From the NCBI RefSeq assembly GCF_019972315.1, contig NZ_BLIZ01000001.1, positions 2,453,515-2,517,514 on the forward strand: 64,000 nucleotides of DNA, in the 5' to 3' direction. This DNA is from Geobacter sp. AOG1. Its GTDB lineage: Bacteria > Desulfobacterota > Desulfuromonadia > Geobacterales > Geobacteraceae. This document shows, in pieces, positions 52,716 to 61,508 of this stretch. Below the pieces are notes generated by a model. That model was not told the DNA's origin, did no database searches, and worked only from the letters and a program-made list of their open reading frames with translations. The stretch's first letter is position 1. Every line of letters begins with the position of its first letter. Position numbers and translations under genes: made by a program.

Positions 52716-53942
52716 ATGAAACTTCTCTTTATAAGCAGACATATACCATACAAGAAAAGCTCGGGAATAGGCGTCAAACTGTCGGACCTGTTGAGTTGCT
52801 TGAGCCGCGTATGTACGGTTACATGTGCTTATATTGTGGATGAGAAACAATATTCAGAAGAATATTGCGAATGCGATCTCGATATTACTAATTACTATAT
52901 AAAGTCAAAATATGAATCGAATCAGGTAATACGGTATTCAAAACACATAATTGAGATACTTTATGTCTTCAAAAGAATTAAGCGGGAGTTGTGCACCATA
53001 ATCAATAAAGAGAAGCCGAATGTGATCTGGTTGGAGTTCGGCTATATTTGTCATTTGATCCCGTTCCTGAAAAAGTTCCATATCCCGATAATATATTGTT
53101 CACACAATAGCCAGTTTAAACTTGACTATCACATCTGGAGGACCAATAAGAACATTGCGTACAAGCTAAAAATGGCACTTCAAGTAGCACTGTACTTTGT
53201 ACACGAACGATTATTTTTCAGAATGGCCGATTTGGTCCTCTGTATTAGTCACCAGGATATGCAATATTACAGCAATATCATGACTCCTTCAAAGCTACAA
53301 TATTTACCGATATTTTTTGATGATGGATACTTATCTACCATTAAACCGATAGAGTCAGAACACCCATTCATATGCATCGTTGGTTCACTCAAATCGTATC
53401 AGAATTACTCTGCCGTCATATACACGCTGGAGAAATTGTGGCCGAGCATTCAACGGGAGAATAGTAATATTTTTCTGTATGTGATCGGTGATCTACCCCC
53501 TGCTAATTCAGCTGAACATAAAGAATTGATGCTCAAATCCTCTCATTTTTCCAATGTGATCTTTACAGGGCAGGTTGATTCGGTAATCCCATATGTGAAA
53601 GCTGCGTCGGTGAATATCGCTCCTATTATGATCGGCAGTGGTATAAGAACAAAAATCATAGAGAGCGTTGCATGCCTGACTCCTGTAGTAAGCACCTCTA
53701 TAGGAGCTGAAGGGCTACCTTTCATAGACGGTCACAGCATTCATATTAGTGACAATTCAGAGGAATTTGCGGAGAAGGTCATACGGCTCATCGGCAACTG
53801 CACTATTAGAAGCATGACTATTACCAATGCATACAATATATATCAAGAGCAATTTTCACACGAGGCAGGGATCAAGAGATTGACAACAGTGTTGGATGCT
53901 GTTCTTTCTCTACCTGAACGCTCTGTTGCATTTATTGAATGA
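52716..53942 (+). CDS. Glycosyltransferase (GT4-like)
   Basis: A 408-residue GT-B protein. The N-terminus LLFISRHIPYKKSSGIGVKLSDLLSCL and YCSHNSQFKL near residue 125 fit the acceptor domain. The C-domain has CIVGSLKSYQNYSAVIYTL and VNIAPIMIGSGIRTKIIESVACLTPVVST (each in part), a GT4/GT1-like donor site. ATG 52716 has AAGGAGATG upstream; an in-frame ATG at 52680 would add 12 residues. The DNA is AT-rich. The acceptor is unknown. Confidence 0.82.
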   Translation: MKLLFISRHIPYKKSSGIGVKLSDLLSCLSRVCTVTCAYIVDEKQYSEEYCECDLDITNYYIKSKYESNQVIRYSKHIIEILYVFKRIKRELCTIINKEKPNVIWLEFGYICHLIPFLKKFHIPIIYCSHNSQFKLDYHIWRTNKNIAYKLKMALQVALYFVHERLFFRMADLVLCISHQDMQYYSNIMTPSKLQYLPIFFDDGYLSTIKPIESEHPFICIVGSLKSYQNYSAVIYTLEKLWPSIQRENSNIFLYVIGDLPPANSAEHKELMLKSSHFSNVIFTGQVDSVIPYVKAASVNIAPIMIGSGIRTKIIESVACLTPVVSTSIGAEGLPFIDGHSIHISDNSEEFAEKVIRLIGNCTIRSMTITNAYNIYQEQFSHEAGIKRLTTVLDAVLSLPERSVAFIE

Positions 53943-53955
53943 ACACGCGTGGAGA

Positions 53956-55137
53956 ATGATATTGGACAAAAAGCAGATCAATGTTGTTTTTATGGGAAAT
54001 TTTGCTTACCCGGATGGGATGGCCGATTCTAAACGGATACAGAGTTTTATGGAGTATCTTGTTGGAAAGGGAGCATCTACAAACTTAATACTGCTAAGGC
54101 AGGGTGGGCAAAAAGTAAAGAAACCCAAACAAAACGGTTATTATAAAGGAATAAAGTACATTACAATAGGCAACGAAATAGACAAAGATCTGAGAACAAT
54201 ATACACAATACCTATATATTTTATCCAAGGTATCGCAGCTATTAGTAATTATAAAAAAATACAAGCAAAGAATATACTGTATTGCTACAATGGTATGAGC
54301 TTCGAGAATATTGTATTTATAATTGTAGCAAAGATGATGGGGTATTATATTGTACTGGACATAGTTGAAGATAACACTTTTGTGCAGGAAAGACTGCATC
54401 TTTTGGCAAAATTTAAATGGGTTTCGACAGAAGTCCTTGAAAGGTACACAGCAAAATTTGCAGATGCCGTCGTTGTAATATCACATTACCTGAAGGATAT
54501 TTATGACAAAAGCGTCGGCAAGACAATCCCAGTTTGTTTTATCCCTATTTCGGCTAAATGTTTATCCGAAGGGAAATCGCATTCACCGCAACACCCTTTT
54601 AAATTTGTTTATTCGGGTTCATTTGCAAAGAAAGACGGTGTAGAATTGCTGATCCGCGCTTTTGATAGGATAAGCGAACGGCATCCGGATTGCGTTCTTC
54701 TTTTGACGGGAAAGGGCGCTAATTTACCTGATATTCAGAAGCTAATCTCTAATCATCCGGCAATTCGTTATGTCGGTTATCTGGAGGACAATGAGTTTTA
54801 CAACTTTCTGCAACAGGCCGACATTTTGTGCGTTACCCGCATAGGCTCAACATATGCCAATGCAGGGTTTCCGTTCAAGCTCGGGGAATATTTGGCTACT
54901 GGTAATCCGGTAATCGTCACTAATGTCAGCGATGTTTGTCTCTATCTGGAGAACATGAAAGACGCGATCATCATTGAACCGGATAACGCGACCGCGATAC
55001 AAAACGCTATGGAATATTGTATCAATAACCGAGAAGAAATTAAAGTAATAGGCAAAAATGGACTATCAAAATGTAACCAATTCTTTAACCCAGATGCCAA
55101 CGGGCTTAAATTACTAGAGCTGCTACACAGTCTATAA
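53956..55137 (+). CDS. Glycosyltransferase family 4
   Basis: A 393-residue GT-B protein. FMGNFAYPDGMADSKRIQ near the N-terminus forms the first glycine-rich loop. FVYSGSFAKKDGVELLIRAF starts the donor domain, LLLTGKGANLPDI follows, and YANAGFPFKLGEYLATGNPVIVTNV replaces the classic GT4 EX7E region (in part). It starts 13 bases after the previous stop, with GGAG close to the ATG; earlier in-frame starts would overlap the previous gene. AT-rich, like its neighbours. Sugar specificity unknown. Confidence 0.85.
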   Translation: MILDKKQINVVFMGNFAYPDGMADSKRIQSFMEYLVGKGASTNLILLRQGGQKVKKPKQNGYYKGIKYITIGNEIDKDLRTIYTIPIYFIQGIAAISNYKKIQAKNILYCYNGMSFENIVFIIVAKMMGYYIVLDIVEDNTFVQERLHLLAKFKWVSTEVLERYTAKFADAVVVISHYLKDIYDKSVGKTIPVCFIPISAKCLSEGKSHSPQHPFKFVYSGSFAKKDGVELLIRAFDRISERHPDCVLLLTGKGANLPDIQKLISNHPAIRYVGYLEDNEFYNFLQQADILCVTRIGSTYANAGFPFKLGEYLATGNPVIVTNVSDVCLYLENMKDAIIIEPDNATAIQNAMEYCINNREEIKVIGKNGLSKCNQFFNPDANGLKLLELLHSL

Positions 55138-55181
55138 TTCTTGTATTGTTGACAATTTATAAAAACTACAGGAGTTTTTAA

Positions 55182-56186
55182 ATGACGAATATATTGATAG
55201 TGAAATATGGTGCGTTAGGAGATGTTATCAGAACTTCTTATTGCCTCCCCGGTGTTCATAATAAATACAAAGATTGCAAATTATACTGGCTCACTTCTTC
55301 GACCTCCTTTGATCTTTTGAGATACAACCCTTATATTGACGAGATAATCACTAGCAACTTCAATGCGAACAAATTGAACGAACTGGCATTCGACCTTGTC
55401 ATCTCTCTTGACGACGAAAAAGAAATTTTGCAACGTTTAGATTCAATCAAATATGGTGAGGTTATAGGTGCTTACCTTCTGAACGGAGAGGCTGTTTATA
55501 GTGAAACTGCTGCTGAATGGTTCGACATGGGGTTGATATCAAGATACGGCAAAGAAAAAGCTGACGTTCTGAAAAGGCTTAACAAAAGGGAGCATAATGA
55601 AATATTAGCGTCGATGCTCGATATAAATATCAAAGAGCCAATTTTCTATAATTCATTCTTGAAAGAGGAGAGAGCGGCTCTGATGTTTGACAATCGATTC
55701 TTCAACATCGGAATCAACAGCGGCGCTGGGACGCGCTGGAAATCGAAACAGTTGGATATGAATGAGACGATTGTCCTAATAGAGAAGCTATTAACGATGC
55801 GAATTGAAGGGAAAGAAACCTGTGTATACCTGCTTGGCGGGAAAGAAGAAGAGCATAGACACTCAATATTGAAGGAGTGCATTCCTTCAGATCGGTTGAT
55901 TGATACTGGCAACAATAACTCACTACTTGAGTTTGCCGCGATAGTTAAATACTGCAATTATATAATAACAAGCGACAGCCTTGCATTGCATTTTGCAATA
56001 TCCCAAAAAATAAGAAATCTCAGTTATTATGCACCCACTTCTGCTGCAGAAATAGGAACTTTCGGATATGGTACCAAGGTCGTATCGCTGGCAGAAGATT
56101 ACTGCAGTTATAACAAAGATGCTGACAATTCTACGATAACGTCAGATAGAATATTGTCTGAAATGTCAAAAGAATTGGGGTTCTGA
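55182..56186 (+). CDS. Glycosyltransferase family 9 (heptosyltransferase-like)
   Basis: A 334-residue GT-B protein. The N-terminus ILIVKYGALGDVIRTSYCLPGV is the diagnostic GT9 loop. The C-domain has GINSGAGTRWKSKQLD near 175 and YIITSDSLALHFAISQKIRN near 265, matching the ADP-heptose-binding region of WaaC/WaaF-type enzymes. The donor might be an ADP-heptose or another nucleotide sugar. AGGAG lies before the ATG. AT-rich DNA. Confidence 0.85.
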   Translation: MTNILIVKYGALGDVIRTSYCLPGVHNKYKDCKLYWLTSSTSFDLLRYNPYIDEIITSNFNANKLNELAFDLVISLDDEKEILQRLDSIKYGEVIGAYLLNGEAVYSETAAEWFDMGLISRYGKEKADVLKRLNKREHNEILASMLDINIKEPIFYNSFLKEERAALMFDNRFFNIGINSGAGTRWKSKQLDMNETIVLIEKLLTMRIEGKETCVYLLGGKEEEHRHSILKECIPSDRLIDTGNNNSLLEFAAIVKYCNYIITSDSLALHFAISQKIRNLSYYAPTSAAEIGTFGYGTKVVSLAEDYCSYNKDADNSTITSDRILSEMSKELGF

Positions 56187-56197
56187 AAGGTATACAG

Positions 56198-57268
56198 ATG
56201 TTACGAATAAATGTGCTTATTCTTTGCCCACATCCCTCTGAAAAAGGAGGGGTTGCTGATTACTACAGTCTATTAAAAAAATATTTCCGATCAGACCGGA
56301 TCGAAATTGATTTTTTCTATACCGGAAGCAAGTCCGGAAATACCCTAAGCAATAACAGAATGATAAAGACATTCAAAGATCTATTTTTACTAGCCGGCTT
56401 GGTACGCAACTATGATCTGGTAGTCATAAATCCTTCCCTCGACGCTAAAGCCGTGATTCGAGACGGCATATATCATATTCTGGTGAAAAGAATTATGCAG
56501 AAAAAAACGCTGGTTTTTTTCCACGGATGGGATCTGGAATTTGAGCAGAAAATCGACCGATATTTTAAAAGGGTATTCAAAACAATATTCAATTTCGATA
56601 GGTCGCTGGTCCTTGCCCGACTGTTCAAGGACAAACTCATCAGTTGGGGATTCCATCCTGAAAAGATTGACATAGAGACGACAGTTTACGAGCATTATGA
56701 CCTCACTCTGGAATGCGATGTGAACAAAATAGTTTTTCTCTCTAGATTTGTAAGAGAAAAAGGTTGCATGGTGGCAATCCAGATTGTGGAGATTCTGTCA
56801 AAACAATTTCCAGAAATAAAGCTGTTTATGGCAGGAGATGGCCCGATGGCTTCTGAATTAAAGGAATATGTAAGAAGTAGCGGGCTTGTGAAATACGTAG
56901 AGTTCACGGGGTGGCTTGAGGGAATTGAAAAACACCGGTTATTGAAACTGTGCGGTATTATGCTGTATCCAACTGCATTTGGAGAAGGGCTCCCCATTTG
57001 TCTTTTAGAAGGTATGGGGACGGGGCTTGCCATAGTAACAAGACCTGTAGCAGGTATCCCGGACATTTTTGAAGAAGGGGAAAACGGTTTTTTGATCGAA
57101 TCTCTCAATCTAGATGATTATGTGGAAAAAATACGATTTCTACTCAATAACAAGAAAGTTTGGCAGGAGATATCCAATAACAATAGGAAAAAAGCAATAG
57201 AAAGATTCGAGATCAGAAGCGTAGCCAAGAGGTTAGATCGTCTCTATTACGAGGTCGCACATTCATAA
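56198..57268 (+). CDS. Glycosyltransferase family 4
   Basis: A 356-residue GT-B enzyme. The N-terminus has CPHPSEKGGVADYYSLL, the donor domain FLSRFVREKGCMVAIQIVE (in part), FMAGDGPMASELKEYV and FTGWLEG. The EX7E element lies in PTAFGEGLPICLLEGMGTGLAIVTR (in part), followed by AGIPDIFEEGENGFLI. The spacing of 11 bases from the GT9 gene suggests one transcript. Sugar specificity unknown. Confidence 0.9.
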   Translation: MLRINVLILCPHPSEKGGVADYYSLLKKYFRSDRIEIDFFYTGSKSGNTLSNNRMIKTFKDLFLLAGLVRNYDLVVINPSLDAKAVIRDGIYHILVKRIMQKKTLVFFHGWDLEFEQKIDRYFKRVFKTIFNFDRSLVLARLFKDKLISWGFHPEKIDIETTVYEHYDLTLECDVNKIVFLSRFVREKGCMVAIQIVEILSKQFPEIKLFMAGDGPMASELKEYVRSSGLVKYVEFTGWLEGIEKHRLLKLCGIMLYPTAFGEGLPICLLEGMGTGLAIVTRPVAGIPDIFEEGENGFLIESLNLDDYVEKIRFLLNNKKVWQEISNNNRKKAIERFEIRSVAKRLDRLYYEVAHS

Positions 57269-57343
57269 TATCATCGGTTCAGTTTTCTTATTACAACGAT
57301 ACTAAGAAGCATTAATTCTAGCCTAAATCTCAGCGGTGACTAC

Positions 57344-58564
57344 ATGCAACCCATCGATAGGCAGAGTAAAATGGTTTCAGAAATGATACACAGAAATCTG
57401 CGGTGGGCCGAACAAGTACACTATCAGACTTATGACTGGTATGACATTTGGGGTACCCGCATAGGAGGAAAGGTAAAAAAGCTTTATACAAAAAACGCCC
57501 TCATGGGGGCGCCTTTTCTTATGCCATTTATCATAGCCGATATGGTGTGGCCTAATATCCGGATGCTTTTTAGTGAAAAACGTTATTTTGAGATATCCCT
57601 TGCCCATACCGGTCTTGCTTACCTTAATATCTTTGATGTCTCTGGCGACGAAGGGTACCTGGCAAAAGCCGAGGAACTGGTTGCTCCGTTGCTCGGAATG
57701 GCAACGAAATGTGAACATGGCCCGGGTTGGGGAATCAATCTTAACTGGACCTCAAGCAGAGAGACTATTCCTCCCAGGAGCCCGTGCCTTACTCAGACGT
57801 CTTATGTCTATGAATTCCTTAAGCGGTTGTACGAGAAGACGCACAAGTCACATTACATCAATTATATCCAGAGCATCATGAAGCATATAGCCTTCGATTA
57901 CCACGAATGGCGAAAAGATGACAGATTGTCCTGTTGTTATTTTGCTCACGAGAAAACGAATATTGCGGTGGTCAACTCGAACAGCTACCGAGCCATGAAC
58001 CTGATAGACGCAGGAAAGTTCTTCGACAATCAAGAATATCTGGAAAAGGGCCTGTCCACGCTTCGTTTCATATTGTTCATGCAGAACCGGGACGGTTCGT
58101 GGCCGTACTCCGAAACGCAGGATTTTGTCGATCACTACCATACCTGTTTTGTGCTCAAGAACCTCAACAAAATAGGGACAATTATGAGTGGAGAGTATCC
58201 AGATCTGCAACGTGCGTTGGAAAACGGTCTCCATTACTATTTCGCGCGCCTGTACAATAAAGAGGGGTATCCTGTCCCCTTTTCAGTAAAACCGAGGAGC
58301 GTATTGCACAAATACGATGCTTATGACTTCGCCGAGGCTATATCACTGCTGTCAGAGATGAAAATCGAACAAGAAAGGATGATTAAACTATGTCTTTTTG
58401 TGTGTGACAGGTTCCAGACAAAGGCTGGGTGGTTCAAGTTCAGGCTGTATCCGGTAAATTTCGGCGACGGAATTCCTTACATACGTTATGCGAATTCGGC
58501 AATGCTTCTGGCACTTACCAATGTCTTGAGAAATACGGGAGGAGCATATGGAGCAGCGGATTAA
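57344..58564 (+). CDS. Alpha/alpha-toroid protein of unknown function
   Basis: A 406-residue soluble protein with no signal peptide. Repeated amphipathic helix pairs and an FMQNRDGSWPYSETQDFVDHYHTCFVLKNL segment near residue 245 (in part) recall the QW-type repeats of terpene cyclases and the alpha/alpha toroids of glucuronyl C5-epimerases and some polysaccharide lyases. Conserved-looking WGINLNWTSSRETIPPRSPCLTQTSY near 128 could line an active site. I cannot assign a family. Its place between glycosyltransferases and a methyltransferase points to modification of a uronic-acid-containing glycan or lipid intermediate. It overlaps the methyltransferase by 17 bases. Confidence 0.7.
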   Translation: MQPIDRQSKMVSEMIHRNLRWAEQVHYQTYDWYDIWGTRIGGKVKKLYTKNALMGAPFLMPFIIADMVWPNIRMLFSEKRYFEISLAHTGLAYLNIFDVSGDEGYLAKAEELVAPLLGMATKCEHGPGWGINLNWTSSRETIPPRSPCLTQTSYVYEFLKRLYEKTHKSHYINYIQSIMKHIAFDYHEWRKDDRLSCCYFAHEKTNIAVVNSNSYRAMNLIDAGKFFDNQEYLEKGLSTLRFILFMQNRDGSWPYSETQDFVDHYHTCFVLKNLNKIGTIMSGEYPDLQRALENGLHYYFARLYNKEGYPVPFSVKPRSVLHKYDAYDFAEAISLLSEMKIEQERMIKLCLFVCDRFQTKAGWFKFRLYPVNFGDGIPYIRYANSAMLLALTNVLRNTGGAYGAAD

Positions 58565-59387
58565 TCAGGAGTTATTACGGGAGCTTGCTTCGCATACCAG
58601 GAAGCTCGGCCTAAACAGGTTCTTTAGAGGGATGGGGTATGAAAGGCATGGCGAATTTCCATTCATCACCTCGGTACTTCAGCCGTTTTTCAATTTTCCG
58701 ATCAAGTACCTGGATATTGGCTCAGGTGAATCCATCTATCCAACCTATCTCTTGAAAAAGACGAGGTGGGACATCAGTTGCTTGGATAAATTCTCCTGGG
58801 TGCAAAAACAGCATCGCCATGCCCGGCGCATAATGAATAACACGAGCTACGAACAGAGGTTCCATGTGATAGAAAAGGATTTCCTAGAATGCGAGCTTCC
58901 GTCGGAGACCTACGACATTATCACAAACATCTCCGTGATCGAGCATTTCGAAGGGAAACTGGATTCTGTGGCTATGGAGAAATCGGCCAAGCTTCTGAAG
59001 AAAGGTGGTATGTATGTCCTGACAACCTTGATTAATGGAGACTATTTCAGAGAATTTTATGTCAATGAGAGTGTTTACGGAGTCAGGTACAAGGAAAAGC
59101 CAGTTTTCTACCAGAGACATTACGACGTGAAATCTATTGAAGAGAGGATTATACAGCCGTCCGGGCTGCGGGAACAGAAGCGGATATATCAGGGCGAGTA
59201 TGGCTTCCCCTTCGGTAAATATTTCATAAACGTTTGCCGTCCGTTGAGACCTATAAAGGTTCTATATCAGTGGGCCTCACCTTTTTTTGCCAGCCGGTTT
59301 CTGACGTACCGGGACAAGCCAGTGAGCACTCCGAACATGCCGGTGACCACCTACAGCTGCGTTCTGCTAGTGTTGAAGAAGGAGTAA
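58548..59387 (+). CDS. SAM-dependent methyltransferase
   Basis: A 279-residue class I methyltransferase. Motif I appears as YLDIGSGESIYPTYLL near residue 57, the acidic end of strand 2 as ISCLDKFS, and motif IV as YDIITNISVIEHFEGKL near 123. GGMYVLTTLINGDYF follows as post-motif. The rest (VYGVRYKEKPVFYQRHYDVKSIEERI in part) is a small cap region. It likely methylates a sugar hydroxyl or carboxyl in the polymer. The strong GGGAGGAG site and 17-base overlap show coupling to the upstream toroid gene. Confidence 0.85.
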   Translation: MEQRINQELLRELASHTRKLGLNRFFRGMGYERHGEFPFITSVLQPFFNFPIKYLDIGSGESIYPTYLLKKTRWDISCLDKFSWVQKQHRHARRIMNNTSYEQRFHVIEKDFLECELPSETYDIITNISVIEHFEGKLDSVAMEKSAKLLKKGGMYVLTTLINGDYFREFYVNESVYGVRYKEKPVFYQRHYDVKSIEERIIQPSGLREQKRIYQGEYGFPFGKYFINVCRPLRPIKVLYQWASPFFASRFLTYRDKPVSTPNMPVTTYSCVLLVLKKE

Positions 59388-59525
59388 CTCCTCTCACCTG
59401 ATACGGTACGGAGTGTGAGAGGGAGTTAAACCCCGAATTCTTTGAGAAAAGCGGGAATATAACTTCATCTTAGGAAAAGAGAGGAGATTTGAAACGAAAG
59501 TGCAAGATTTCAAAAAGGACATGCC

Positions 59526-61430
59526 ATGTGTGGGATAGCAGGAATAATCAATTCCGTTGAGGGAATAGATCCTGTCAAAATAAAAAAAATGACGGATACC
59601 ATTGCGGCTAGAGGACCTGACGCTGAAGGTTTTCTTTTTGCAGGTGATTCAGAATGTAAGCTGTTTCGAGTATTCGAACATCCAGGATATCATCCTCAGT
59701 ATGCCTTGGGTCATAGAAGGCTCTCTATTATCGACCTCGAAGGCGGCATTCAGCCCATGTGCAACGAGGATGGGACGATTTGGTTGACATACAACGGGGA
59801 GATATATAATCATCAGGATATCAAAAACGAATTAAAGGCTTTCGGTCATATATTCAGATCTGACCATTCAGATACGGAAGTCATTGTGCATTCCTATGAA
59901 CAATGGGGGATTGAAGGTTTCGGTCGCTTTAACGGCATCTTTGCTTTCGGGATTCTTGATTTACGTGGGAAGAAATTGGTCTTGGCCAGAGATCCTTTCG
60001 GCGTCAAGCCCCTCTATTACTATTCAAAGAATGGCAAACTGGTATTTTCTTCGGAGATTAAGGCTATTCTGGCCTGTGATGAGGTCGAGAGGCACTTTGA
60101 TTATACCGCCTTGAACAATTATTTGGATTTCCGCTATGTGCCATCTCCTCGTACGGCTTTTCAGGATATTAATAAGATAGCCGCAGGAGGTTATCTTGAA
60201 TTTGATCTTGAAACCAGCAGTATTTCGCGGACCGGTGATTACGCTTATCGACAGACTACCATTGATTACAGTAAAAGTTTTTCTCAATGGGTTGATGAAT
60301 ATCAGGAACATTTTGAGCAAGCTGTAAAAAAGCAATTGATCAGTGATGTAGAAATAGGGGCTTTGCTCAGCGGGGGTGTTGATTCTTCTGCTGTATGCGC
60401 GATTGCTGTCAAAGAGTTGGGGCATCCAATCCGTACATATACTGTCGGATTTAAGGATTTCACGGAGGGGAATGAATTTGATGAGGCTTCTGAATTTGCG
60501 AAATTCCTGGGGACTATACATAAAAACGTAATAATAGACGATTTTGATTTTATAAAAGTGCTGGATGAAGTTGCCTGGTTCATGGATGAACCCACGGCGA
60601 CTTCTTCGTCTATTCCTCTTTACTACCTGACAAAGGAAATTAAGAAAGATGTAAAAGTAGTTTTAACTGGCCAAGGTGCGGATGAGCCTCTTGCGGGATA
60701 TCAAAGATATTGGGGAGAACGTCTTTATCAATCAGGGTTTAAATATCTTGGGGGGATGCAACCATTTATCGAATGTCTACCGCGCCAGGAGCAATTAAAG
60801 AGAGCTTTTCGAAGTTTTGGAAGACATGACACCCTTGATCGATTTTTGAATGTTTATTATTTATTCAACCCTGAGCAAAAAAAGTCGTTACTCAAAAAAC
60901 CCCTTCCACAGGATAGTGATCTGTTTATAACTAAGTTATTCCATCAATATTCAGCAGATGATGACCTCGGAAGGATGCTCTATATCGATACCAGGTCGTG
61001 GTTGCCTGATGATCTGCTGATATATGGTGACAAGGCTACCATGATAAACAGTATTGAAGCTAGAGTGCCATTTTTAGATAGAGATTTTGTTTACTTTGTT
61101 GAGAGTATGCCATCTAAATATAAATTATCCATGAACTTAAAGGGGAAGTTTGTCCATAAAAAAGCGTGCGAAAAATGGCTACCACCTTATGTCATCAAGC
61201 GACCTAAAAAGGGATTTGCTACCCCGATTGATAAATGGTTCAGGGCTGAATTGGGTGGGTATGTACGGGAGCAGTTGTTGGAGGGGAGTCTATGCGGCAG
61301 TTTGTTTAATATATCATTCGTAGAAGAAATGATCGAGAAGCACCAGGCCGGGAAAGAAAACTTCCAGAGGCATCTTTTTGCCCTTCTGATGCTTGAAAAA
61401 TGGGCTGAAAAATTCGACGTTGCTGTATAG
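59526..61430 (+). CDS. asnB: Glutamine-hydrolysing asparagine synthetase-like amidotransferase
   Basis: A 634-residue class II amidotransferase. Mature N-terminal Cys2 in MCGIAGIIN is the glutaminase nucleophile; YNGEIYNHQDI and RDPFGVKPLYYY follow. The synthetase half has the ATP PP-loop LLSGGVDSSA near 281, TGQGADEPLAGYQRYWG and MINSIEARVPFLDRD. In polysaccharide loci AsnB homologues often amidate the carboxyl of a uronic acid instead of aspartate. The WbpA-type pathway here makes such a uronate, so a uronamide is plausible. The standard synthetase reads GADELFGGY where this has GADEPLAGY. Last plus-strand gene of the locus, with a strong terminator after it. Confidence 0.88.
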   Translation: MCGIAGIINSVEGIDPVKIKKMTDTIAARGPDAEGFLFAGDSECKLFRVFEHPGYHPQYALGHRRLSIIDLEGGIQPMCNEDGTIWLTYNGEIYNHQDIKNELKAFGHIFRSDHSDTEVIVHSYEQWGIEGFGRFNGIFAFGILDLRGKKLVLARDPFGVKPLYYYSKNGKLVFSSEIKAILACDEVERHFDYTALNNYLDFRYVPSPRTAFQDINKIAAGGYLEFDLETSSISRTGDYAYRQTTIDYSKSFSQWVDEYQEHFEQAVKKQLISDVEIGALLSGGVDSSAVCAIAVKELGHPIRTYTVGFKDFTEGNEFDEASEFAKFLGTIHKNVIIDDFDFIKVLDEVAWFMDEPTATSSSIPLYYLTKEIKKDVKVVLTGQGADEPLAGYQRYWGERLYQSGFKYLGGMQPFIECLPRQEQLKRAFRSFGRHDTLDRFLNVYYLFNPEQKKSLLKKPLPQDSDLFITKLFHQYSADDDLGRMLYIDTRSWLPDDLLIYGDKATMINSIEARVPFLDRDFVYFVESMPSKYKLSMNLKGKFVHKKACEKWLPPYVIKRPKKGFATPIDKWFRAELGGYVREQLLEGSLCGSLFNISFVEEMIEKHQAGKENFQRHLFALLMLEKWAEKFDVAV

Positions 61431-61460
61431 ATTCCGTTTTAACGCGTGAATTGAGAAAAG

Positions 61461-61490
61461 AAAGGGCGGGATTGCTGAATCCCGCCCTTT
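61461..61490. terminator. Bidirectional terminator between asnB and the beta-helix gene
   Basis: A 13-base-pair perfect stem (AAAGGGCGGGATT with AATCCCGCCCTTT) with a GCTG loop. It lies between converging genes, 30 bases after the asnB stop and 18 bases beyond the minus-strand stop. T-rich on the plus-strand exit. Confidence 0.9.
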
Positions 61491-61508
61491 GTAGTTTTTA
61501 TATCATTA

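Noticed and set aside
30372..61430. Exosortase/PEP-CTERM polysaccharide locus
   Set aside because: Several genes resemble members of such loci, but no exosortase or PEP-CTERM substrate is visible in this window.
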